A stretch of DNA of 64,000 bases, taken from the NCBI RefSeq assembly GCF_002813375.1, contig NZ_PHUJ01000003.1, forward strand, positions 930,001 to 994,000. The letters run 5' to 3'. A program made the position numbers and the translations under genes. Below, one piece after another: positions 53,623 through 63,229 of the stretch. The DNA is from Pseudonocardia alni. GTDB taxonomy: Bacteria; Actinomycetota; Actinomycetes; Mycobacteriales; Pseudonocardiaceae. Below the pieces are notes generated by a model. It worked only from the letters and a program-made list of their open reading frames with translations, did no database searches and was not told the DNA's origin. Within the stretch, counting starts at the first letter, position 1, and each line of letters opens with the position of its first letter.

Positions 53623-54807
53623 ATGCTCACACACATGGGAGCGGGCACGGGTGAACTGACCACCGAGGAACAGGCCGTCGTGGAGACGGTGCGCGACTTC
53701 GTCGACCGGGACGTCCGCCCGGTGGTGCGGGAACTGGAGCACGCGAACACCTATCCCGAGAAGCTCATCGAGCAGATGAAGCAGCTCGGGATCTTCGGGC
53801 TCGCCGTCCCCGAGCCGTGGGGCGAGGCCCCGGTGTCGATGCCCTGCTACGCCCTGGTCACCGCCGAGCTGGCCCGTGGCTGGATGAGCCTGGCCGGCGC
53901 GATGGGCGGGCACACCGTCGTCGCGAAACTGCTGGTCGCCTTCGGCACCCGCGAGCAGCAGGACCGCTACCTGCCGCGGATGGCGACCGGTGAGCTGCGC
54001 GCGACGATGGCCCTGACCGAGCCCGGCGGCGGCTCGGACCTGCAGGCGATGACGACCCACGCCCGTCGCACCGACGACGGCTGGGTGGTGAACGGGGCCA
54101 AGACGTGGATCACCAACTCGCGGCGCTCGGGGCTGATCGCGCTGCTGTGCAAGACCGACCCGGCGGCCGAGCCGCGCCACCGCGGCATCTCGGTGCTGCT
54201 CGTCGAGCACGGACCGGGCCTGACCGTGTCCAAGGACCTGCCCAAGCTCGGCTACAAGGGCGTCGAGTCCTGCGAGCTGGTGTTCACCGACATGGCCGTC
54301 CCCGCCGACGCGGTGCTCGGCGGCGAGCCCGGACACGGCTTCGCCCAGATGATGAAGGGCCTGGAGACCGGCCGGATCCAGGTCGCCGCGCGCGCACTCG
54401 GCGTCGCCGACGCCGCCCTCGCCGACTCCCTGGCCTACGCCCAGGAACGCGAGTCGTTCGGCAAGCCGATCTGGCAGCACCAGTCGGTCGGCAACCACCT
54501 CGCCGACATGGCCACGAAGATCACCGCCGCACGGAGCCTGATCCTGCACGCCGCCCGGAGGTACGAGTCCGGACAGCGGTGCGACATGGAGGCGGGCATG
54601 GCGAAGCTGTTCGCCTCCGAGACCGCGATGGAGGTCGCCCTCGACGCGGTGCGTATCCACGGCGGCTACGGCTACTCGACCGAGTTCGACGTCGAGCGGT
54701 ACTTCCGCGACGCCCCACTGATGATCGTCGGGGAGGGCACCAACGAGATCCAGCGCAACGTGATCGCCGCCCAGCTCGTCAAGCGCGGGGGCCTGGAACG
54801 CTGGTGA
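53623..54807 (+). CDS. Acyl-CoA dehydrogenase
   Basis: This is an FAD-dependent acyl-CoA dehydrogenase of 394 residues. Signatures are [54 protein letters not shown] and the C-terminal [20 protein letters not shown] and [11 protein letters not shown]; the catalytic base in most family members is the Glu in [12 protein letters not shown] or ...YE... loops, so the chain-length class is not assigned. ATG 53635 (MGAGTGEL) is an alternative to 53623. It stands alone among unrelated genes. Confidence 0.92.
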   Translation: MLTHMGAGTGELTTEEQAVVETVRDFVDRDVRPVVRELEHANTYPEKLIEQMKQLGIFGLAVPEPWGEAPVSMPCYALVTAELARGWMSLAGAMGGHTVVAKLLVAFGTREQQDRYLPRMATGELRATMALTEPGGGSDLQAMTTHARRTDDGWVVNGAKTWITNSRRSGLIALLCKTDPAAEPRHRGISVLLVEHGPGLTVSKDLPKLGYKGVESCELVFTDMAVPADAVLGGEPGHGFAQMMKGLETGRIQVAARALGVADAALADSLAYAQERESFGKPIWQHQSVGNHLADMATKITAARSLILHAARRYESGQRCDMEAGMAKLFASETAMEVALDAVRIHGGYGYSTEFDVERYFRDAPLMIVGEGTNEIQRNVIAAQLVKRGGLERW

Positions 54808-54889
54808 GCCCTCAGCCCACGCACAGTCGGCACACATCGGGGCCTGCCATGATCGCCACGCACGGGACCGACGGCGGGGAGGGGACGGC

Positions 54890-57433
54890 GTGGCGGCCGG
54901 GATCGTGGAGGCGGCGGCCGACGAGGGGCTGAGTGCGGCGCAGGTCGCCGCGGCGCGCCGGGCGGGCCGGACGAACGCGCCGGTCACCGCGGGGACGCGC
55001 GGCTACGGGCGGATCCTGCGTACCAACGTCTTCTCCTCCTACAACACGATCCTGTTCGCGATCGGCCTGGTCCTGCTGGTGCTGGGCCGCTACGGCGACG
55101 CCCTGACCAGCGTCGGGCTCGGCCTGGTCAACGCCGTCGTCGGGGCGGTGCAGGAGATGCGGGCCAAGCGGAAGCTGGACCGGCTGCAGCTGCTCGACGC
55201 CGCGGAGGTCACCGTCGTGCGGGACGGTTCCGAGCAGCGGGTGCCGGCCGCCGACGTCGTCGCCGGGGACGTGCTGGTGGTGCGGGCGGGCGAGCAGGTC
55301 GTCGTCGACGGGCCGGTGCTGACCGGGCGGGCCGAGGCCGACGAGTCGCTGCTCACCGGCGAGTCCGACCCGGTCGTCAGGACCCCCGGCGACCTGCTGC
55401 GCTCGGGCAGCCACTGCGTCGCCGGCACCGCCCGCCAGCGCGCGACCGCCGTCGGCGCCGACAGCTACGCCGGCCGGCTGACGCTGCAGGCCCGCGCGGA
55501 CACCACCGAGGCGACACCGCTGCAGCGGCGCATCGACTTCGTCGTCCGGCTGACCATGGTGCTGGTCGTGCTGATGAGCGGCGCGATCCTGGCCCAGGCG
55601 TTCCTGGAGGGGTTCTCGCTGCTGCGGGTCGTGCAGATCACCGCGGTGCTGTCCGGGCTGGTCCCCTACGGCCTGTTCTTCCTGATCGCCGTCGCCTACA
55701 CCCGCGGCGCGGCCCGGCTGGCCGGGCGCGGCGCGCTGGTGCAGCAGGTCAACGCGGTGGAGGCGGTCACCCACGTCGACGTCGTCTGCACCGACAAGAC
55801 CGGCACCCTGACCACCGGCGCGCTGCGCATGGACGGGCTCGACCCGCTCGACGGGACCGACCCGGGGCCGGTGCTCGCGCGGTTCGCGGCGACGGTGGCC
55901 GACCCGAACCTCACCTCCGCCGCGCTCGCCACGGCGCTGCCCGGCACGCCGTGGGAGCTGCGCGACGAGGTCGCGTTCACCTCGTCGCTGCGCTGGTCCG
56001 GGCAGGTCACCACCGGCGGGGAGGCGTTCGTGCTCGGCGCCCCGGACGCGCTCGCACCGCACCTGGACGACCCGGACGCCGTCGCCGACCGGGTGGAGGC
56101 GCGCACCGCAGCCGGGCTGCGGGTGCTGCTGCTGGCCCGGGCCGCGCGGGCGGGCGCCGCGCTGCGCGACGGCGACGGTCGCCCCGCCCTGCCCGCCCTG
56201 GACCCGGTGGCGCTGGTGGTGCTGTCCGACGAGCTGCGCCCCGGCGTCGCCGACGCCCTGGAGCGGTTCGCCGCGGACGGGGTCGCAGTGAAGGTGCTCT
56301 CGGGCGACGACCCGCGCACCGTCGCCGCGCTCGCGGCGAAGGCCGGGCTCGACGTGGGTGAGGCGGTCGCCGGGTCCGAGGTCGAGGAGCTCGACGACTC
56401 CGCCGGGGGCCGGGCCGCGCTCGACGCGCTCGTCGCCCGGACCACGGTGTTCGGGCGGGTCACCCCGGAGCAGAAGGAGCGGGTCGTCGCGAGCCTGCGC
56501 CGGGGTGGCGCGCACGTCGCGATGCTCGGTGACGGGGTGAACGACGCGCGTGCCCTCAAACGGGCCCACGTCGGCGTCGCGATGCGCAGCGGCTCGGCGG
56601 TGACCCGCGACGTCGCCGACATCGTGCTCGTCGACGACTCGTTCGACGCGCTGCTGCCGGCGCGCACCGAGGGCCGCCGGATCATCGACGGCATCGCCGT
56701 GTCGATGTACGTGTTCCTCACCCGGGTCGCCACCCAGGGCCTGGTGATCATGGCCGTGACCATGCTCGGGCTCGGGTTCCCCTACTCCCCCACCCAGGTC
56801 GGGCTGACGCTGCTGACCGTCGGCGTGCCCACGCTGTTCCTGACGCTGTGGGCGACGCCGTCCGAGCCGGACCCGGACCTGCTGAGCAACCTCGCCCGCT
56901 TCGTGGTGCCGGCATCCGTGGTGACCGCGGGCGCGGGGACGGTCGTCTACACGGTGCTCTACCAGGGCATCCTCCAGGGCTTCACCAGCGGACGGACCCC
57001 GGCGCAGGTGATCGAGCAGTTCCAGAGCTACACCGGGCTGACCTACGGCACCGACGCCGACTTCGCCGGTGCGGCCGCGACGCTCGGCGCGCAGACCGGG
57101 CTGTCGACGTTCGTGGGGCCGGCGTCGTTCGTGCTGATCCTGTTCCTGCTGCCGCCGCACCGGTTCCTCGCGGCGTGGACGGCACCGGTGTCCGACCGTC
57201 GCCCGGCCTGGCTGGTGCTGGGCCTGACCGTGGTGTTCGCGGGCGTGGTCGGGACCCCGGCGCTGTCGTCGTACTTCGGGCTCACCGGCGCGGCGCGGCC
57301 GGTGTTCCTGGTGGTGCTGCCGGTCCTGGTCTGCTGGTTCGCCCTGATGTGGGTGGTGCTGCGGTTCCGGCTGATGGACCGGATGCTGGGGACCCACCGG
57401 CTGCCCGGGCGGGTCGGTCAGCCGCCGTCCTGA
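54890..57433 (+). CDS. P-type cation ATPase, CtpE-like
   Basis: This is an 847-residue membrane ion pump. Motifs are TGES (residues 156-159), the phosphorylation site CTDKTGTLTTG with Asp302, and GDGVNDARALKRAHVGVAM. Overall order and the absence of N-terminal metal-binding domains match the mycobacterial CtpE group, implicated in calcium uptake. In the fourth membrane helix the usual PEG reads PYG (Pro259-Tyr260-Gly261), so an acidic ion ligand is missing and ion choice may differ. GTG 54890 follows a GGGGAGGGG stretch. The 3' end overlaps the convergent AI-2E-type gene by 16 bases. Confidence 0.88.
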   Translation: MAAGIVEAAADEGLSAAQVAAARRAGRTNAPVTAGTRGYGRILRTNVFSSYNTILFAIGLVLLVLGRYGDALTSVGLGLVNAVVGAVQEMRAKRKLDRLQLLDAAEVTVVRDGSEQRVPAADVVAGDVLVVRAGEQVVVDGPVLTGRAEADESLLTGESDPVVRTPGDLLRSGSHCVAGTARQRATAVGADSYAGRLTLQARADTTEATPLQRRIDFVVRLTMVLVVLMSGAILAQAFLEGFSLLRVVQITAVLSGLVPYGLFFLIAVAYTRGAARLAGRGALVQQVNAVEAVTHVDVVCTDKTGTLTTGALRMDGLDPLDGTDPGPVLARFAATVADPNLTSAALATALPGTPWELRDEVAFTSSLRWSGQVTTGGEAFVLGAPDALAPHLDDPDAVADRVEARTAAGLRVLLLARAARAGAALRDGDGRPALPALDPVALVVLSDELRPGVADALERFAADGVAVKVLSGDDPRTVAALAAKAGLDVGEAVAGSEVEELDDSAGGRAALDALVARTTVFGRVTPEQKERVVASLRRGGAHVAMLGDGVNDARALKRAHVGVAMRSGSAVTRDVADIVLVDDSFDALLPARTEGRRIIDGIAVSMYVFLTRVATQGLVIMAVTMLGLGFPYSPTQVGLTLLTVGVPTLFLTLWATPSEPDPDLLSNLARFVVPASVVTAGAGTVVYTVLYQGILQGFTSGRTPAQVIEQFQSYTGLTYGTDADFAGAAATLGAQTGLSTFVGPASFVLILFLLPPHRFLAAWTAPVSDRRPAWLVLGLTVVFAGVVGTPALSSYFGLTGAARPVFLVVLPVLVCWFALMWVVLRFRLMDRMLGTHRLPGRVGQPPS

Positions 57434-58776
57434 CGGGCGGAGTCCGGCGGGGCGGGCACGGCGTCGCCCCCGACGGTCTCGCTGTCGTCCCCGGTTGCCG
57501 TGTCGGTCCCGGTCCCGGTCTTTGTGTCGGTGCCGGTAGCGGCGGAGGCCGGGGCCGCGCCGTCGACGGCGGTGACCGGGGTGCCCGCGGCGACGTCGTC
57601 CACACCGGAGAACCGGCGGTCCCGCAGGTCGATCTGCTCACCGAGGTAGCGCAGCAGCACCGCGACGACGGCCGCGACCGGCACCGCGAGGAACGCACCG
57701 GCGATCCCGGCGAGCGACCCGCCCGCCGTCACCGCCAGCAGCACGACGGCACCGTGCAGCTTGAGGCTCTGTCCCTGCAGGAAGGGCTGCAGCACGTTGC
57801 CCTCGATCTGTTGCACCGCCACGACCAGCACCGCCACCGCGACCGCGGTGCCGAAGCCCTGCGTGACCAGCGCGATGAGCACGGCCAGCGAGCCCGCGAC
57901 GACCGCACCGACGATCGGGATGAACCCGCCGACGAAGGTCAGCACGGCGAGCGGCAGCGCCAGCGGGATGCCCAGCAGCACCAGGCCGATGCCGATGAAC
58001 ACGGCGTCGATGAGGCTCACCAGCGCCTGGACGCGGATGAAGCCGCCGAGCACGTCCCACATCCGGCGCAGCACCTCGGCGATGTGCCCGCCCGCGCTGC
58101 GACCGGTGATCGAGGTCAGCCACGGCAGGAACCGGGGCCCGTCCTTGACGAAGAAGAACGTCAGCACCAGCGCCAGCACCAGCGAGATCAGCCCGGACGC
58201 CAGGGTGGACACCCCGGTCAGGACGCCGCCGGCGATGGCGGTCGCGCTCTGCTGCAACTGCTGGGTGACCTGGTTGACGATGTCACCGATCTGACCGTCG
58301 CCGAGGTTCAGCGGTGGCCCGGTCACCCACTGCTGGATCTGCCCGAGCGCCGCGATCACCCCGGAGGTGATCTGCTGGGTCTGCCCGGCGATCGACGGCG
58401 CGATGCTCACGAACAGCCCGGTCACCGCGGCGATGCCGACGAGCAGCACGATCGCGGAGGCCGCCGCGGCCGGCACCCGCCACCTGATGAGCAGCGCCGC
58501 GGGCGGACGCAGGACGGTGGCCAGCAGGATCGCGAGCACGACGGGCCAGACGACGACCCACAGCATGCCGATGACGTAGCCGACGATCACCAGTCCGACG
58601 GCGATCAGCGCGACCCGCAGGCTCCACGCCGCCAGCCAGGTGAGCCCGTTGCCGATGACGGTGCCGCGGCTGGCGGCCGGGGCCGTCGGCGACGGGCTCA
58701 GCAGCCCGCCCCCCGCCGGGTCCCGCCGCGCCCCACGGTTCTCGGCGCGCGCGGCCGGTTGCGACCCCGAATCCAT
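57418..58776 (-). CDS. AI-2E family transporter
   Basis: This is a membrane protein of 452 residues with about eight hydrophobic segments and the family pattern VVWPVVLAILLATVLRPPAALL, FFFVKDGPRFLPWL, and GIPLALPLAVLTFVGGFIPIVGAVVAG, IEGNVLQPFLQGQSLKLHGAVVLLAV. The C-terminal 65 residues are a Thr/Asp/Gly-rich tail, probably disordered. Members (TqsA-like) move small molecules or ions; the substrate here is unknown. It overlaps the ATPase gene tail to tail. Confidence 0.88.
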   Translation of the reverse strand: MDSGSQPAARAENRGARRDPAGGGLLSPSPTAPAASRGTVIGNGLTWLAAWSLRVALIAVGLVIVGYVIGMLWVVVWPVVLAILLATVLRPPAALLIRWRVPAAAASAIVLLVGIAAVTGLFVSIAPSIAGQTQQITSGVIAALGQIQQWVTGPPLNLGDGQIGDIVNQVTQQLQQSATAIAGGVLTGVSTLASGLISLVLALVLTFFFVKDGPRFLPWLTSITGRSAGGHIAEVLRRMWDVLGGFIRVQALVSLIDAVFIGIGLVLLGIPLALPLAVLTFVGGFIPIVGAVVAGSLAVLIALVTQGFGTAVAVAVLVVAVQQIEGNVLQPFLQGQSLKLHGAVVLLAVTAGGSLAGIAGAFLAVPVAAVVAVLLRYLGEQIDLRDRRFSGVDDVAAGTPVTAVDGAAPASAATGTDTKTGTGTDTATGDDSETVGGDAVPAPPDSARQDGG

Positions 58777-58874
58777 GACCCACTCCGTTCGTACCGTCGA
58801 CCTGCGGCGGGAACCCTAGCCGCGCAGGAGTCCCGGTGCCCGCCGCAACGCCCACGCCACACCCCGGAGGGCGC

Positions 58875-59537
58875 TCAGAGGTCGTCGGCGAGATGGCGGA
58901 ACCCGGCGGGCCGGTCGCGGTGCAGTGTCCACAGGGTCCCGGCGAGTACGGCGGGGTCCTTGCGGGGGTGCCCGGGCTCGATCGCGCCGGGGACGATCAG
59001 CTGGGCGACGTGCACGCCGTCGCCGGCCAGCTCGTCGTGCAGCATCGCCGCGAAGGCGCCGAGCCCGGCGAAGGCGATGGAGGTGCCCGCCACCCGCGAC
59101 GACGGCCGGGCCCCGCTGCCGCCGTTGACGAACAGCACCGTGCCGCGGCCCAGCGCGCGCATCCCGGGCAGCACCTGGTGCACGGCCGCGACCGGCCCGT
59201 ACACCGACATCTCGACCGGCCCGACGAGGTCGGCCGGGGTGGTCTCGAGCAGCGGCCGCAGGAAGTCCTTCTGCGGTGCGGGGCTGTACTGCAGCACCTC
59301 GACCGGGCCGACGGTCTCCGCGACCCGTTCCAGCGTCGCGGCGAGGGCGGCGGGGTCGCGGGCGTCGGCGGTGAAGGGGTGCGCGGCGACGCCGTCGTCG
59401 GCCAGCTCGGCGGCCAGCGCCTCGGCACGGTCGCGGCGCCGTCCGATCAGGGCGACCTCGAACCCCTCGCGCCCGAAGCGCCGGGCCGCCGCCGCACCGA
59501 GTCCCGGTCCGGCACCGACGATCGCGATGGTGGTCAT
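58875..59537 (-). CDS. Short-chain dehydrogenase/reductase
   Basis: This 220-residue protein has the SDR cofactor motif IAIVGAGPGLGAAAARRFG and DARDPAALAATLERV. The usual Tyr-x-x-x-Lys catalytic motif is not obvious: the normal S...YxxxK region reads VNGGSGARPSSRVAGTSIAFAGLGAFAAML, so an atypical or non-catalytic member is possible. Substrate unknown. Confidence 0.8.
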   Translation of the reverse strand: MTTIAIVGAGPGLGAAAARRFGREGFEVALIGRRRDRAEALAAELADDGVAAHPFTADARDPAALAATLERVAETVGPVEVLQYSPAPQKDFLRPLLETTPADLVGPVEMSVYGPVAAVHQVLPGMRALGRGTVLFVNGGSGARPSSRVAGTSIAFAGLGAFAAMLHDELAGDGVHVAQLIVPGAIEPGHPRKDPAVLAGTLWTLHRDRPAGFRHLADDL

Positions 59538-59592
59538 GGCGTGATCATGCGGGTCGTGGCGCGGAGGCGCACGGTCCGCGGTGCCCGCGGGG

Positions 59593-60471
59593 TCAGCCGC
59601 CCGACAGCAGGGTGAGCCGGTCCGCGACGGCGCCCAGCTGCGTGCTCATCCCGTTGAGCTCCTGGGCGGCGTCGCCGAGCAGCCCGGGGTCGCCGAGGGA
59701 GGCGCCCGCGATGCAGTGCCGGGCCGCGTCGGCGCCCGCGGCGAGCCCGTCACGCCAGTACACCTGGGCGACGGCGTCCGGGATCGCCGGGTACGCCTGC
59801 GCGGAGGCGACCTCGTCGCGCAGGTCGCGGCAGGCCTCGGCCAGCGCGACGGTCCCGCCGTCGGACCCGGCGCGCGCGATGTCGCGCAGGGCCTCGGTGA
59901 TCGCGGTGACGTGCACCTGACCGCCCGCGGCGCGCCAGTCGCCGACCGCGGCCGTCGCGGTGGCGGCGTCGTCGATCCCGCGGCCCGCCGCACCCGCGGC
60001 GCCGACGACCACCGCGAACACGACGAGCATCCCGGCGATCCCGGCGGCCAGGCCCGCGCCGACCGCGAGCGGGCGACGGCGGCGCGGCAACAGCGTGGTC
60101 GGGAAGCCGGGCAGCCTCCCGTCGGCGCCGGGCCCGGCGGCGGGCTCGACGACGACCGGGGCCGGGGTGAACCAGGGTCGCTCCGGTGCCGGGGCGGGCG
60201 GCGCGGGGTGCGCGCCGTCGCGGGGTGCGGGGACGACCGCCCACCAGGGCGCGGTGCCGTGCTGGGGCGCGGTGGTCCGCGGTGCCGGGCGGGGCTGCGG
60301 GACGGCGATCCGGTGGGCGGGCACATCCTGCGGCGGTGCGGCGGCGCGGTGGCCGTCGACGTCCGGCCGGGTCACGGCCTCGTCCCGCGGGGCGCCCCGC
60401 TGCGCCGGGACGGCGATCGTGGGCGGGGTCTCACGCAGGGCGTGCCGCGGGCGGTACGACGTGCCGTCCAT
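59593..60471 (-). CDS. Unknown single-pass membrane protein
   Basis: This 292-residue product has about 130 Pro/Ala/Arg-rich residues, one TM helix (AVGAGLAAGIAGMLVVFAVVVG) and an outer domain of about 120 residues with HCIAGASLGDPGLLGDAAQELN near its end. The cytoplasmic tail is probably disordered. I do not recognise a family. ATG 60471 is used. Confidence 0.65.
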   Translation of the reverse strand: MDGTSYRPRHALRETPPTIAVPAQRGAPRDEAVTRPDVDGHRAAAPPQDVPAHRIAVPQPRPAPRTTAPQHGTAPWWAVVPAPRDGAHPAPPAPAPERPWFTPAPVVVEPAAGPGADGRLPGFPTTLLPRRRRPLAVGAGLAAGIAGMLVVFAVVVGAAGAAGRGIDDAATATAAVGDWRAAGGQVHVTAITEALRDIARAGSDGGTVALAEACRDLRDEVASAQAYPAIPDAVAQVYWRDGLAAGADAARHCIAGASLGDPGLLGDAAQELNGMSTQLGAVADRLTLLSGG

Positions 60472-60628
60472 GACGTCCCCCTCTCCGGCGTGCGGGCGCC
60501 CCACGCAGTGCATCGCGCCGGCGCCGAGATCGTCACCGATTCCCCGGCAGTGTCACCAGAAATGGTGACCCGCGCATGCGCTGGGCGCCACCCACCGTTC
60601 ACCCGACGCTCGTAGCATCACGCCCGTC

Positions 60629-61165
60629 ATGGCCGATCCCGTCCGCCCGCTGCGCACCGGCGCGGCCGCCCCGTCCGCGCACGTCGCACCGGGCCGGACC
60701 ACGGTGCCGCGCTACACCGGCCCGGCCGGCCGCGGCGACGCGCCGCACCTGGTCGTCGTCGCCGGGTCGGCGCCGGATCCCGACCTCGGGCCCGCCGACC
60801 GCCTGGTCCGGCTGCCCACCGGCGGGGACGCGGCGAGCCTGCTGGACCGGGAGCTCACGACGCTGGTCACCGGCACCCGGATCCTGGTCACCGGCCCCGA
60901 GACCGTCGTGCAGGCCGTGCGCGCCGCGGCGCTGCACCGGGGCGCCCTCGACGAGGAGCTCGTCCTGGTCCCGACCGACGTCGCCGACTCCACCCGGGAC
61001 CGGACGGTGCACTGCGGACACTGCCACCACCGCGTCGTCGTGCACGCCGACGTCGGGGACGCCGTGGCCTGCCCCGGCTGCCGGCTCGTGCTGCACGTCG
61101 CCGGGCACCACTCGCGCCGGCTCGCGGCGTTCCTCGGCGCGCCCACCCCGCAGCGGGCGCCGTGA
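60629..61165 (+). CDS. dmmA: Dimethylamine monooxygenase subunit DmmA-like
   Basis: This small protein (178 residues) has a C-terminal zinc-ribbon-like part with C129-x2-C132 and C148-x2-C151 (CGHCHHRV and ACPGCRLVLH) and an N-terminal NAD-like fold segment (DAPHLVVVAGSAPDPD). This layout, next to a PDR-type reductase and a DUF3445 protein, matches the DmmA subunit of dimethylamine monooxygenase. The enzyme oxidises dimethylamine to methylamine plus formaldehyde. The stop overlaps the next gene by four bases. Confidence 0.83.
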   Translation: MADPVRPLRTGAAAPSAHVAPGRTTVPRYTGPAGRGDAPHLVVVAGSAPDPDLGPADRLVRLPTGGDAASLLDRELTTLVTGTRILVTGPETVVQAVRAAALHRGALDEELVLVPTDVADSTRDRTVHCGHCHHRVVVHADVGDAVACPGCRLVLHVAGHHSRRLAAFLGAPTPQRAP

Positions 61166-62100
61166 CCCGGCCCGCCGTGCACCTGCGGGTCGCCGCGGTC
61201 ACCGACGCCGCGCCCGGCGTCCGTTCCCTGGAGCTCGCCGCCGCACCGGGGACCGGGCCGCTGCCCGCGGCCCCGCCCGGCGGCCACATCGGCGTCGAGT
61301 GGGCGCCCGGCCGCTGGAACTCCTACTCGCTGACCGCGCCGTCCCCCGCACCCGACCGCTGGCACGTCTCGGTCGCGCGACGCCCGGACTCGCGCGGCGG
61401 CTCGGTGTGGGCGCACGGTCTCGCCCCGGGCGACGCGGTCGAGGCGACGACGCCGCGCAGCTCGTTCCCGCCGGTCGACACCGCACGCCACCACCTGCTC
61501 GTCGCGGGCGGGATCGGGGTGACCGCGGTCCTGTCCCACGCCCGCTGGCACGCGTTCTGGGGGAACCCGTTCACGGTGCTCACCGTCCACCGCCCCGGCC
61601 CCGCGCCCCACCGCGACGAGCTGCGCGCGCTCTGCGGGGGCCGGCTGGTCGAGGCCACCGGCCGCGTCGAGGCCCACGTCGCGCTGGAGCGGCTGCTGAC
61701 CACGGCACCGTTCGGCAGCCACGTCCACACCTGCGGCCCGCCCGGTCTCATCGCCGCGGCCGCGCGGACCGCACGCGCCGCGCACTGGGTCGACGCCCGC
61801 GTCCACTCCGAGGCGTTCGTCCCCGAACCCGGTCCCGGTACCCCGTTCCGTGCGGTGCTGCGCCGCAGCGGTCGCACGGTCGAGGTCGGTGCCCACGAGA
61901 CCCTGCTCGACGCCGTGCACCGCGCCGGGGTCGCCGCGCCCGCGATGTGCCGGCGCGGTGTCTGCGGCGAGTGCGTGACACCCGTCGTCGACGGTCGGGT
62001 GGAGCACCGCGACACGGTCCTGACCGCCGACGAGCGCGCCGACCGGATGGCGCTCTGCGTGTCCCGCGCCGCCGGGACGGCACTGGAGCTGGACCTGTGA
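61162..62100 (+). CDS. dmmB: Dimethylamine monooxygenase reductase, DmmB-like
   Basis: This phthalate-dioxygenase-reductase type protein (312 residues) delivers electrons to the heme oxygenase. It has a flavin domain (WNSYSLTAP), an NAD domain (LLVAGGIGVTAVLSHA, HVHTCGPPGLI) and a C-terminal plant-type [2Fe-2S] domain with Cys263, Cys268, Cys271 and Cys299. It is coupled to dmmA and dmmC by four-base overlaps on both sides. Confidence 0.92.
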   Translation: MTRPAVHLRVAAVTDAAPGVRSLELAAAPGTGPLPAAPPGGHIGVEWAPGRWNSYSLTAPSPAPDRWHVSVARRPDSRGGSVWAHGLAPGDAVEATTPRSSFPPVDTARHHLLVAGGIGVTAVLSHARWHAFWGNPFTVLTVHRPGPAPHRDELRALCGGRLVEATGRVEAHVALERLLTTAPFGSHVHTCGPPGLIAAAARTARAAHWVDARVHSEAFVPEPGPGTPFRAVLRRSGRTVEVGAHETLLDAVHRAGVAAPAMCRRGVCGECVTPVVDGRVEHRDTVLTADERADRMALCVSRAAGTALELDL

Positions 62101-63071
62101 CCGGCGTCGACGACTACCCGTTCCCGCTGCCGCACCCGACCTACCGGATCAGCGCGAACGTCGAACCGGCCGGGGTGGAGCGCCGTACCGAGGCCGGCTG
62201 CTGGGGCGCGCGGATCGTGCACGACGGCCCGGACCGTCCCGCCGTCGCCGCCGAGCGCGCGTCGATCCTGGACCGTGAGCCCGCCCGGTTCGTCGCCGCG
62301 CCGCACGCCCGCGCCTCCTGCTGGGACGCCTGCCTGTACCTGCTCGGGCGCCTCGCCGCCGAGCAGCCCGGCACCTGCTCCCTGACCCGCACCCCCGGCC
62401 GGACCGGCGGAACGGGCGGTTGGCGGTTCCGTGACGCGGCCACCGGTACCGACCAGGAGTTCGTGTTCGGCGACGACGCCACCCTGCCCGAGCACCCGTT
62501 GCGCTGGGTGTCCCGGCTCGTCGCGGAGGACGTGGTGGTGCTCGGCGCCCGCGACGACGCGCTGTGGCTCGACGCCGGTGCCGTCGCGTTCGCCTCGGTC
62601 TGGTCGCTCGGGTTCGACGCCGGTATGAGCTTCCGGGAGCTGCACGGCCCGGTCCCCGGCAACGGTCCCGGCGGGGTGTTCGAGCGCGCCGAGCGCTTCC
62701 TGCTGCGGCTGCACCCCGGCGAGGCCTACCGCCGTCTGAACTGGGGGCTGCAGCCCGACGACCGCCGCGACCTGTCCCTCGACGCCGCCCCGCTGTGGCA
62801 GCCCGCACGGACCCGGCTCGACCTCACCGACCCCGGCCGGCAGATCCACCTGCGCACCGAGGTGCAGCACCTGGTGCGGCTGCCGCTGACCGGCGCGGTG
62901 CTGTTCCTGATCGGTGTCCGCCTGCTGCCGCTCGACGAGATCGCGCGGGTACCGGCCTGGCGCGAGCGCCTCGCGTCGGTCCTGGAGACGCTGCCGCCGG
63001 AGGTCGCGGGGTACAAGGAGCTGGAGCCGCTGGCCTCGATCGCCGCGGGATGGTTGCGCGCCGGGTCCTGA
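62097..63071 (+). CDS. dmmC: Heme-dependent oxidative N-demethylase (DUF3445), DmmC-like
   Basis: This 324-residue product belongs to the DUF3445 family of heme-dependent oxidative N-demethylases, the catalytic subunit of dimethylamine monooxygenase. Visible features are FPLPHPTYRISANVEP at the start, WSLGFDAGMSFRELHGPVPG in the middle, LNWGLQPDD and the closing LRTEVQHLVRLPLTGAVLF. GTG 62097 overlaps the reductase stop (GTGA). The operon would release formaldehyde and methylamine; no dedicated regulator lies beside it. Confidence 0.88.
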   Translation: MTGVDDYPFPLPHPTYRISANVEPAGVERRTEAGCWGARIVHDGPDRPAVAAERASILDREPARFVAAPHARASCWDACLYLLGRLAAEQPGTCSLTRTPGRTGGTGGWRFRDAATGTDQEFVFGDDATLPEHPLRWVSRLVAEDVVVLGARDDALWLDAGAVAFASVWSLGFDAGMSFRELHGPVPGNGPGGVFERAERFLLRLHPGEAYRRLNWGLQPDDRRDLSLDAAPLWQPARTRLDLTDPGRQIHLRTEVQHLVRLPLTGAVLFLIGVRLLPLDEIARVPAWRERLASVLETLPPEVAGYKELEPLASIAAGWLRAGS

Positions 63072-63229
63072 CCGGCGGTGGCGGCCCCACAGCCCCGTCC
63101 CCCTCGCGACTCGCCCCGAGCTGTCGGCCCCCTCGGCCACACCGACACGGGCACACGTTCGAGCAGGAGGCCGCGCCGCCCGACCACCCACCGCCCGAAC
63201 GCGACCGACAGCCGCTAGCCTCGCGCGCC

